A stretch of 64,000 nucleotides of DNA, from the NCBI GenBank assembly GCA_003218375.1, contig QHNH01000016.1, positions 21,979 through 85,978 of the forward strand. The letters are read 5' to 3'. The translations under genes were made by a program, and so were the position numbers. Below the pieces are notes generated by a model that saw only the letters and a list, made by a program, of their open reading frames with translations, made no database searches and had not been told where the DNA came from. Positions 24,022 to 32,600 of the stretch are shown piece by piece (within the stretch, counting starts at the first letter, position 1; every line of letters starts with the position of its first letter). This DNA comes from Verrucomicrobiota bacterium (lineage in GTDB: Bacteria; Verrucomicrobiota; Verrucomicrobiia; Chthoniobacterales; UBA10450).

Positions 24022-27000
24022 CTAGATTTTTCTGATTAATTCCAAAACCTCGGCGAGTTGGCGCTCGATTCTATCAGTACTTATGCGAGGGAATTTGCCT
24101 CCCACAAGTATAAAATCCCCGCGCCGGGTAAGCATCAATTTCACTTCGCGAACCTCGACTCGAGTGAGGCCGGCCCTGGCGGCGGAGAGCTTGATTTCGG
24201 TGAGAAGCAGCAGGTTGTCAACCGCGGCCGGGAATTTCCCGAAGCGATCGCGCCAATCCTTGCGCAGGCGATCGAGCTGCTCTCGCGTGGTCACCTCGGC
24301 CAGATGGCGGTAGGCCTGGATGCGGAGCGTGGGATCGGTGACGTAGCTCGTGGGAATGAACGCCGGCACGCGTGTCTCCGGTCCGGTCTTCACAAATTCG
24401 GCCTCGTTCGCCGCCACGAAATCAAGCCGCAGCTCGACTTCGAGCCGCGCCCTGGTTTTTTCGCCTTTCAACTGCGCCACCGCTTGTTTCAGGAGCTGGC
24501 AGTAGAGATCGAACCCGACCGCCATGATGTGCCCGCTCTGGGCGGTGCCGAGAATGCTGCCCGCGCCGCGAATCTCGAGGTCGCGCATTGCGATGCGGAA
24601 CCCGGCGCCTAACGAGCTGTATTGCTTGATTGCGTTGATCCGTTTCCGGGCCGCGCCCACCGTCATCATTTCGCGCGGCAACATCAGGTACGCGTAAGCC
24701 TTATGCTCGGCCCGGCCGACGCGTCCGCGCAATTGATACAAATCGGCCAGGCCGAATCGGTCCGCGCGGTCGATGACGATCGTGTTCGCGTTTGGAATAT
24801 CGAGGCCGCTCTCGATGATCGTCGTGCAAACCAGGACATCGATTTTTCCGGCCACGAAGCGCGCCATGACGGATTCGAGTTCGTCCGCGCTCATCTGGCC
24901 GTGCCCGAACTCGACCCGGGCCCGCGGACAAAGCTCCGCGATCTTGTCGCGCATTTTCTCGATCGATTGGACGCGGTTGTGCAGAAAATAAACCTGGCCC
25001 TGCCGGTCCAGCTCGCGGTTGATGGCGTCGCGAATGATGCGCTCGTCGTACCCGCACACGACGGTCTCGACCGGCAAGCGATTGAGCGGCGGCGTCTCGA
25101 TCGTCGACATGTCTTTCACGCCGACGAGCGACAGATACAGCGTGCGCGGGATCGGCGTGGCCGAAAGCGTGAGGACATCCACGAGTTTGAACAGCTCCTT
25201 GAACCTCTCCTTGTGCAGGACGCCGAAGCGCTGTTCTTCATCGATCACGACGAGGCCGAGATCTTTGAAGACGACGTCGCCCGAGATGAGGCGATGCGTG
25301 CCGATGACGATGTCGACGCCGCCCTCGCGCAAGAGCTGCAGCACCTTTCGCTGTTCGCCCTGCGAACGAAAACGGCTGAGCATTTCGATCCGTACCGGAT
25401 AATCGAGCATCCGTTGCCGGAAGGTTTCGAAATGCTGTTGCGCCAGGACCGTCGTCGGCGCGAGCACGGCGACTTGTTTCCCTTCCATGACCGACTTGAA
25501 CGCGGCCCGAATCGCGACTTCGGTTTTGCCGAAACCGACGTCGCCGCAGATGAGGCGGTCCATCGAGCGCCCGCGCTCCATGTCGTTTTTCGTTGCGGCG
25601 ATCGCGGTAAGCTGGTCCGGCGTTTCGCGGAATGGAAACGAATGCTCGAATTCGCGCTGCCATTTCGTGTCCGGGCCAAAGGCATGGCCGAGTTGCGTCT
25701 CGCGCTCGGCCTGGACGGCGAGCATGTTGCCGGCGTAATCGAAGATGGAAGCGGTGGCGGTTTTTTTCGCGCGCGCCCATTTGGCGTCGGCGAGAGAACT
25801 CAGTGGCGGCGATTTTTTACCGACGCCGACGTAGCGCGAAACGAGATAGGCCTGTTCGAGCGGAACGTAGAGCCGGGCATCGTTCGCGAACTCAAGGGCG
25901 AGCGCTTCCTGCATTTCGCCGGCCGGTGAGGGGACGCGCGTCAGTTGGAGGAAACGGCCGACGCCGTGTTCGAGATGGACGACGAGGTCGCCTTCGTTCA
26001 GTTCGCTGAAATCGATCTGGGCGCGGTTGCGGCTGAGCTGCTCGGCCCGTTGCAGACGACGGCGACCGTGCGTCGTGTAGCGGCCGAAAAGTTCTGCGCC
26101 GGAAAGAACGACCAGCTTGCCCTCCGGAAAAACGAAGCCGCGCGGCAGCGTGCCTTCGAGCAGCTCGATCCCGGCGATGGCGTCGCCCATGATTTCGCGG
26201 AAGCGCTCGATCTCGCCTTCGGTCTGGAAGTAAATCACGATTCGAAACTCGCCGGCGCGCCAGTCCCGCAGCCGCGCCGCGAACTGGGCGCGCTTCGCCT
26301 CGACCAGCATGAAATCGCCGACCGCGAAATCCCCGATGTCGCAGTGGTCGAACGCGCCGCGAAAATCCTCTGTTGGAGGGACGCCCGCTGGGCGTCCTCT
26401 TTTTTGGGGACGGGCATCGCCCATCCCTCCAAGCCAACCTTCGCCAACCAGAATGTCGGCGTCGCTGCCCGCCTCCTCGGGTTCGATCTCGATGCGCAGA
26501 TGATCGGTCGCGACGTAATCGCGGACGAAAGCAGTTTGGTTTTCCGCGGCCTCGAGCAGGACCTCGACGTTTTGCAGGTTGCGAACGGAGGTCTGGGTAT
26601 CGACGTCGAATTCACGGAGCGATTCGATGTCGTCGCCGAAATATTCGATGCGGATCGGTCGCGACGCCTGCCACGAAAAAATGTCGAGAATGCCGCCGCG
26701 GACGGCGAACTGTCCGCGGGTCGTTACCTGGGCGACGCGTTCATAGCCGGCAGAGACAAGCGCTTCAATCGTGCCTTCGAGCGGCGCCTGTTTGCCTCGG
26801 CGCAAAGCGAGGACAGCGGCATTCAGCGCCGTCGGATCTGGCGCCGGCTGATCGAGCGCGGCGCGAGTCGCGACAATGAGGTGCGGCCCTTTCTCGCGCT
26901 GGACCCGATTAAGGAGCGCGAGCCGTTCCGCCGCGATCTCGGGATCGGGCAGAATATTTTCGACGGCCGCCAATTCCGCTTCCGGAAGAAAGAGCGCGTT

Positions 27001-27240
27001 CGGCTGCCAGTTCAGCAAACTTTCGTAGAGCAATTCCTGGGAGCGGACATTCGGGCACAACACCCAAAGCGTTTTCCGGATTTCAGTCGTGAGCGCGGCG
27101 ACTAGGAACGCCTGCGCCGGCTCGGCGACGTGGGAAAAGGCGACCGGGCGCACTCTTCCCGCGACCTCGCGTAATTTCTGCGAGATCGATTCGGTGCGCG
27201 TAACGATGGAGGGAAGTTGATCGCCGGACGATTCTTCCAC
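24022..27240 (-). CDS. mfd: Transcription-repair coupling factor Mfd
   Basis: A 1072-residue protein from a GTG start. Order: UvrB-like N-terminal modules (1-400), RNA polymerase interaction domain (FSELNEGDLVVHLEHGVGRF region), translocase motor with ICGDVGFGKTEVAIRAAF (Walker A), VIDEEQRFG (motif II) and LLRGRVGRAEHKAY, and the C-terminal TRCF domain. It removes stalled RNA polymerase and recruits UvrA. Residues about 269-290 (LGGMGDARPQKRGRPAGVPP) are encoded by a 60-bp palindromic insert in the N-terminal region. It heads the mfd-surA-pdxA transcript. Confidence 0.96.
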   Translation of the reverse strand: MEESSGDQLPSIVTRTESISQKLREVAGRVRPVAFSHVAEPAQAFLVAALTTEIRKTLWVLCPNVRSQELLYESLLNWQPNALFLPEAELAAVENILPDPEIAAERLALLNRVQREKGPHLIVATRAALDQPAPDPTALNAAVLALRRGKQAPLEGTIEALVSAGYERVAQVTTRGQFAVRGGILDIFSWQASRPIRIEYFGDDIESLREFDVDTQTSVRNLQNVEVLLEAAENQTAFVRDYVATDHLRIEIEPEEAGSDADILVGEGWLGGMGDARPQKRGRPAGVPPTEDFRGAFDHCDIGDFAVGDFMLVEAKRAQFAARLRDWRAGEFRIVIYFQTEGEIERFREIMGDAIAGIELLEGTLPRGFVFPEGKLVVLSGAELFGRYTTHGRRRLQRAEQLSRNRAQIDFSELNEGDLVVHLEHGVGRFLQLTRVPSPAGEMQEALALEFANDARLYVPLEQAYLVSRYVGVGKKSPPLSSLADAKWARAKKTATASIFDYAGNMLAVQAERETQLGHAFGPDTKWQREFEHSFPFRETPDQLTAIAATKNDMERGRSMDRLICGDVGFGKTEVAIRAAFKSVMEGKQVAVLAPTTVLAQQHFETFRQRMLDYPVRIEMLSRFRSQGEQRKVLQLLREGGVDIVIGTHRLISGDVVFKDLGLVVIDEEQRFGVLHKERFKELFKLVDVLTLSATPIPRTLYLSLVGVKDMSTIETPPLNRLPVETVVCGYDERIIRDAINRELDRQGQVYFLHNRVQSIEKMRDKIAELCPRARVEFGHGQMSADELESVMARFVAGKIDVLVCTTIIESGLDIPNANTIVIDRADRFGLADLYQLRGRVGRAEHKAYAYLMLPREMMTVGAARKRINAIKQYSSLGAGFRIAMRDLEIRGAGSILGTAQSGHIMAVGFDLYCQLLKQAVAQLKGEKTRARLEVELRLDFVAANEAEFVKTGPETRVPAFIPTSYVTDPTLRIQAYRHLAEVTTREQLDRLRKDWRDRFGKFPAAVDNLLLLTEIKLSAARAGLTRVEVREVKLMLTRRGDFILVGGKFPRISTDRIERQLAEVLELIRKI
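26373..26432. repeat. 60-bp palindromic insert within mfd
   Basis: TTGGAGGGACGCCCGCTGGG... on the left and ...GGGCATCGCCCATCCCTCCAA on the right form an inverted pair, each arm being a smaller hairpin itself (GACGCCCgctGGGCGTC; GACGGGCatcGCCCATC). Architecture and the GGAGGGACG end match family A, with a different core. The length is a multiple of three, so mfd stays open and gains about 20 residues. Confidence 0.88.
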
Positions 27241-27367
27241 CGCCCATGGTTCGCCGGATCGGGGCGAACTTCAAACGGGCGTCGAATAATCCTAATCAAA
27301 GAACGCAACAAAACGTCCCGATCACCGCCGCGTGCCCTTGCCGCCGCTTCGCGTCCGGCATGTCGCG

Positions 27368-27955
27368 TTAAGGCGTCCCACGCTTGATAAAGCCTTCGAT
27401 GTCGATGCTGTCCTTCTCGTCGCGGGCTGTTTGCATGAAAAAGCTCGATTCTCGCAATACAGTTTCGTTCTCCTTCGCAATATTAGAATTTTGACTGCTT
27501 AAATCCGCCGCTGCCCGATTGGTATTCCATTGCTTCAGTTTCCCGTCAACAAAATAGTACCTGTCTTCAAGACTGTTTGCTATTTTGCGAGGATCAAGCT
27601 CGTGCGCATCCTTGTCCCAAAGGAAGAAAGACTGCTTGGACGCAACAAAGATTAACTGGCCATTTTCATAGTAGTAGTTCTCCTCGATCCACCGGTTGGA
27701 CATACCAATGGTAACCTTCACATGGCGGATTTGGCCCTCGTGCCAAAACGCGGATAGCGTGCCACCTCTATCTGTACCCGTCAGTAAGGATTTTTTGACT
27801 TCGCGAGTTGGAAGTCGATCAATCTGCGTCGTCTTTTTGTCCATCGTCGCAACGTAATCTGCCAAATCTGAGCCATGCGAATGCGAAAGACCGAAAAGTA
27901 CGAGCGGCGAGATCCAGACCGCAAGCCTGAATTGTGTCCGCAAGTTTGTTTTCAT
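27368..27955 (-). CDS. Exported hypothetical protein, candidate immunity to the M15 RHS tip
   Basis: A 195-residue protein with a signal peptide (LAVWISPLVLFGLSHSHGS) and no family I recognise. The mature part is rich in aromatic and charged residues (RWIEENYYYENGQLIFVASKQSFFLWDK, LEDRYYFVDGKLKQWNTN), suggesting an antiparallel beta sheet of the MORN-like 'YYENGQL' type. It starts 6 nt after the RHS/M15 gene on the same strand. Location in the cell envelope and gene order fit an immunity protein against a peptidoglycan-cutting tip, but that is inference from context only. Confidence 0.65.
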   Translation of the reverse strand: MKTNLRTQFRLAVWISPLVLFGLSHSHGSDLADYVATMDKKTTQIDRLPTREVKKSLLTGTDRGGTLSAFWHEGQIRHVKVTIGMSNRWIEENYYYENGQLIFVASKQSFFLWDKDAHELDPRKIANSLEDRYYFVDGKLKQWNTNRAAADLSSQNSNIAKENETVLRESSFFMQTARDEKDSIDIEGFIKRGTP

Positions 27956-27961
27956 CTTTTT

Positions 27962-29083
27962 TTATTGACCGCCGGGATATTGAAAATGCGGACGATCAAC
28001 ACGTCTGATAAAGTTGCCGCCCCATTCGAGACCGACCTCAACACCGATTCGACCGGCGACATCATATTCAGGTCCTTCCCATATGGGGGTTGGCCCGTTA
28101 AAGAATGTGACGTCATAGGCGGTGCCGAAATTGTGATTACTCTCGCCTCCATGTGCGTTCGTTACTATGGGGCCGGGTCTCCCTCCCGGTCGGCCCTGTG
28201 CGAATAAGTCTTCTTGCTGCGCGAAGGTGCGCGATCCATCGGTGATTCGCATATCCAGACCTAATTGTCGCACCCGATATACATGTTCGCGAGCTAGATG
28301 CTGAACGTGAGGTAAAAGCGTTGCAATGTTGCCCTCGGTTCTCGGATCGAAAATCGGAATAAATAGTCTCTTTAGAGGTGGCAGATCTTGGCTTGGAAGC
28401 ATTGGAAGCGCTGACCCCATCGAGCCGGGATCGTCCAACCTAGCGGGCTTATCATCGAGAAGCGAAATGTTGTTGAAGTAGTCGAACAAGGGAGGCGTAT
28501 CGGTCGTATCGGTCCAAAGTACTTGCCGTTCATCGGCAAAGGGATTGGGAGTATCTTCAATTGCAGTGGTGTCGACAATGACGCGTCCATCATAGTCGAC
28601 GATTTGTTCCCCGAGCCCAAAAGGATCGCTCCCATTAATGGGGTCGCCTCCACAGTAGCGAAAGAGGTTAGCATCGCCGGCATCGAAGCCCGTTGGATCG
28701 CTCTGGAGAAAGCGGCCGAGGGCTGGATAATAGAACCGGTTTCGGAACTCGTAGAGGCCTAGCTCGGGGAAGTATTCTCTTCCGGTAAACATGAAGCGAT
28801 TGCCATAGGCGCTCCAGGTGCGCGGGTTGTCGCCATTCCAGTCGGTTACCGTTGGATGGCCAAAGGCGTCGTAGGTATATCTCTCGATTACGTCGCCATC
28901 CGAATCGAGGAGGAAAGCGACATTGCCCATCCGATCCAGGTGATAGCGCAGATCGCCGCGCGCTGCATCGTGACGGTAGAGGATTTCGTCCGGACCATCG
29001 CCATAGACGTTCCACGCTTTCAGGTTATTCCATTCATCCCATTCCACGATCGGCTGCCAGCCGTCGTAGGACGCCGGTTGCAT
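27962..29083 (-). CDS. Orphan RHS module with C-terminal M15 peptidase tip
   Basis: A 373-residue protein. Residues ~1-157 are the last YD repeats and the RHS-associated core (LYEFRNRFYYPALGRFLQSD, then GDPINGSDPFGL, the border after which tips vary). Residues ~250-373 form an M15 peptidase: DGSRTFAQQEDLFAQGR, His317 and Asp324 in SNHNFGTAYDV, and WGG...DRPHFQ with His366, giving the zinc ligands of VanY/L-Ala-D-Glu endopeptidases. It has no signal peptide and no shell, so it is a spare tip and not a stand-alone RHS. It starts directly after the stop codon of the Sel1-like gene. Confidence 0.85.
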   Translation of the reverse strand: MQPASYDGWQPIVEWDEWNNLKAWNVYGDGPDEILYRHDAARGDLRYHLDRMGNVAFLLDSDGDVIERYTYDAFGHPTVTDWNGDNPRTWSAYGNRFMFTGREYFPELGLYEFRNRFYYPALGRFLQSDPTGFDAGDANLFRYCGGDPINGSDPFGLGEQIVDYDGRVIVDTTAIEDTPNPFADERQVLWTDTTDTPPLFDYFNNISLLDDKPARLDDPGSMGSALPMLPSQDLPPLKRLFIPIFDPRTEGNIATLLPHVQHLAREHVYRVRQLGLDMRITDGSRTFAQQEDLFAQGRPGGRPGPIVTNAHGGESNHNFGTAYDVTFFNGPTPIWEGPEYDVAGRIGVEVGLEWGGNFIRRVDRPHFQYPGGQ

Positions 29084-29617
29084 TCACTGGATTCCAAAAG
29101 TTTCGTTCAACTCCTGGCGCGCTTTTTCCGAACCGTGTTTGGCTGCGTATTTAAGAAAAAACAGGCCGCGATCTTTGTCGCCCAAATGGTTGAGATATAA
29201 ATCGTAGCCCCATTCGCCGTCTGAATCGATCGCAATATTTTTTCTGCGAGCCAAGTCCTTCAAACGTTGCCGCCACAAAAGCGCCTTACGAAAATCGAAT
29301 AGCTCCGAATCATTGCCGTAGATGGTAATTAAATTCCTAACTGCAACATCCGAGTCATTCCTTGCCGCCAGCTTCAGATAGTACAGCTCCGTCTTCTTTT
29401 CACTCAGGTAGACGCCGTAATACGTGGCTAGCTTGAGCGCCGCTTCACCATCGCCCCGTTTTGCTTTTTTCTTAAGGACAGGCAGTTCATTAGCCGAGAT
29501 TCGCAATCCGTCGTTCATGCTAACGATCTGCAACTTTTCCTCCGCCCTACTGCTCACCGAAAGAGCGGCAGTCACAACAACGACGATGACTCCGATGACA
29601 AAAAACCGTCTCATCAT
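29084..29617 (-). CDS. Exported Sel1-like repeat protein, candidate immunity to the first RHS tip
   Basis: A 177-residue protein with an N-terminal signal peptide (FFVIGVIVVVVTAALSVSSRA). The mature part has Sel1/TPR-type helical repeats (GDGEAALKLATYYGVYLSEKK, GLFFLKYAAKHGSEKARQEL). Its ATG overlaps the stop codon of the large RHS gene by 4 nt and the orphan RHS/M15 gene follows its stop with no gap. Sel1-like proteins serve as immunity proteins in several effector systems, so gene order suggests it neutralises the caspase-like RHS tip. That pairing is inferred. Confidence 0.75.
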   Translation of the reverse strand: MMRRFFVIGVIVVVVTAALSVSSRAEEKLQIVSMNDGLRISANELPVLKKKAKRGDGEAALKLATYYGVYLSEKKTELYYLKLAARNDSDVAVRNLITIYGNDSELFDFRKALLWRQRLKDLARRKNIAIDSDGEWGYDLYLNHLGDKDRGLFFLKYAAKHGSEKARQELNETFGIQ

Positions 29618-32600
29618 TCGTTCTTCTTAAGTTTTTTCTCTGGCGGCGTTCCAGTAAATGTCTTCAATTCCCCTGCCTTACCCGTTTTTTCGTTGTTTTG
29701 CACAGTGGGTTCGGCTCCCTTGGCACTGCCGCTTCCGATCTTGGTCGTTGGAGCTTGGACCTTCGCTTCTTTACCGGTGAGCTTAGCGAGCGAATTCGCT
29801 AACTTGCTGGCGAAAGACCCTTCGCCTTTGCCCGTTTCACAAGCGACAAGCAACGCTGGTTTGTCAGGCGTGTAACCTTTCGCGATCATGTCCTTGGCTA
29901 CCTGCATTGGCGTCAACTTGTTGCCGTTTTGATCAGCTATAAATTGTGAGTTGGCGTGTCCGGCAACCGTGAATCGGTCGCTCGGATTAAAACTGTTCTC
30001 CCAAACGTGCGCCGTATCGCTCGAAGGCGTATAACTGAGATCGACTAAACCATCGGGATCAGTCTTGTTAACTGGATCATTGTGGCAATAGCGGTAGAGA
30101 TTGTAGTCGCCGGCCGCGAAGTGCTTCGGGTCGGGCTGGAGGAAACGGCCTAATTCAGGCTGGTACATCCGAGCGCGAAAATCGAACAATCGTAGGTCAC
30201 TCAGCCATTCCCGTCCAGTGAAAAGAAAGCGGTTGCCGTGGGCCGAGTAACCAAGCCAATTCCCTGACCCGTCGTAGAAGTACGGATAGCCAAAGGCATC
30301 GTAGTAGTATTGCTCGAGGATGGTGCCATTCCAGTGGGTCAGGAGCGTGCAGTGCCCCGAGGCGTCGTAGTAATGATAGGCCTTCACGTCGGTCGCCGCG
30401 TTCCAACTCGCCACGACTTCGTCCACCCGCGCCCCGTGGATGTAGAGTCGGCTCGTCGAAGCAGCGCCGGGCCCTTCCTGCACCAGGTTCCAGCCGTCGT
30501 AGTAGAAATAAATCGCCGGATTCGTGGCCGGATCGCTGGCCCCGCCGTTCCATCGTTTTACACAACGCCCCAGCGGGTCATACCCGAGCGACACAAATCC
30601 TCCGGCCACGTTGCCACTCCAGAACCACCTCGGCTGGTTCAAGGCGTTGTAGTCCGCGCTGAAGGAACCTTCTTGCATCATCACGCCATTTCCAGCCGTC
30701 CCGGTCATGTCATCGTCATAGTTGATAATCGATGGGCTCCAGCTGCGGTATTCATTTAGGCCATTGTTCTTGCGGGTGAAGGTTATCCACCCCTTGGTCG
30801 CCACCAGGTTGTCCACGCCAGTGGATGGGTTGCGTTGTCGATTGCCCAGCTCATCGTATTCGAAATGTTCCTGGCGGGCTTGCCCATGCGGGTTGTTCAC
30901 CGGATCGAGCGCGCCGTAGTAGGCATCGGTCAGCTGGCCTTCGGCGTCGTACCAGTAATGATCGCCCCGGCCGTCCTCCATCGGGTTCACGGAAGGATTG
31001 TTGCCCTTCTGGAACGAGGTAATTCGGTCGCGCTCGTCGCGAGTGTAGGTGCGCTTCGCCAACTCCTGTCCGGCGCGGGTGTGGGTGATAGAACTGATAA
31101 AGCCCCGCCCATCATAGCTCCAAGCGGTGTGAATGCCGGGCCACGAATCCTGGTAATCCACCTTGCCATCCAGGCGATAGCTGTAGCTCACCGCCACCTT
31201 CCAATAACCGCCCGTGTTATCGTAAACCGTCTGGAGCTGCCCGCGCGCCGTGTAGTCGTGCCGAACCCAGGCGCCACCTGGGTAACCCACGTGGGCCATC
31301 GCGCCATCCGGGTAACGGTAATAGGTTAATTGGGCCGTCCCGTTTGCTCCGTTGATAGTATCTCGTTCGGTCCGGACCTGCGCCGCGTCGTCATAGGTGT
31401 AACCGATCGTCGAGACTGAATTCGCAATGCGGCTCAGCCGGCTGGCAGCGTCCCATACCCGGTCAATCCGCGGCGCCGCTTCAGCATCCCAGGTGTGGTA
31501 ATCTTCCCGGCCGCGGGCATCGTAATGCAGTCGCTTGATCTGGCCTTTGCGGGTCTTCCAAGTCTTGAGCTGTCCGAACTCATAGGTGCCTTCTTCGGTA
31601 CTGGCATCGGGGAAAAGCACCTGTCTTGGCCGGCCTATCCCATCATAGTAAAAAACTGTTTGCTGGTCCTCCGTGCCCCCGTCATCGCGGTGGCGGTGCG
31701 TCACGACATCTGCCAGCTTCTTCATCGGACCCCAGGGCCAATAATCCATGTTCGTCGTGTTGCCGCGCTCGTCAATGAAGCGCCCGGGCTGCCCGAAGGC
31801 ATCGTAATCAAGCCACTGTTGAAAGCGCTGGCCGGCAGCTTCGACGGGAAAGTTTACCCGGGTTTTGTTCCCGGCAAAATCGTAGAGCGTTTCTGTCGTG
31901 CGCGGAATGGTGTTGACCGTCTCGTTCGTTTTCCAGAGGCGATTCCGCAAGTCGTAGTCGTAGGTCGTGAGCCGGCTTAGCGGATCGGTGTAACTGCTCT
32001 TCTGGCCATTCTCGTTGTAGCTGAAGTAATGCGTTTCAGTATCCGGACCTGAATACCAGTTTCCGATTGGGAGATTGCCGGCCTGAATATATCCGGTCGC
32101 CTCAAGGACAATGCGGTTATTAACGTCGTGCCATCGGGCTGTCATTCGCCTCTCTCCCGCGCTGTTGAAAGCAGGCTCGATCTGGATATGCCATTCGTTG
32201 GAGGTGTGCGCGGACGCATCTCGCGGCCCAACACCCTGAATGTAGCGGTCGTAGAGCCAATCCCAGCGGCGCGAGGCGACGTTCGGGCCGCCGTTCCAAT
32301 CCGGAGCGTTCAGTGGTTCAATGTACGACGTGCAGCGACGGTAGGAATCGTAAGTGTAGGCGCTGGGGTGGCCCAACTCGTCGGTGATGGAAATGCAATT
32401 GCCGTAAGGATCGTAACCGTAGTGCCCGATCGGGTTATCAGGCGCGTTATTCATCCCTGCATATTCCACCGTAAGAATCTGATGACGCCCGTTATAGGTC
32501 ATTCGAGTGCTAAAATCCTTGCCCGCACTGCGGGAGCGGCCATCGGAAACTGTCTTGACCAAGTCTGGTGTGCCCCCTGGCTCGCCGGGAAGATAATAGG

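Noticed and set aside
24622-27105. Long + strand open frames opposite mfd
   Set aside because: High GC opens antisense frames; the - strand carries all Mfd motifs continuously.
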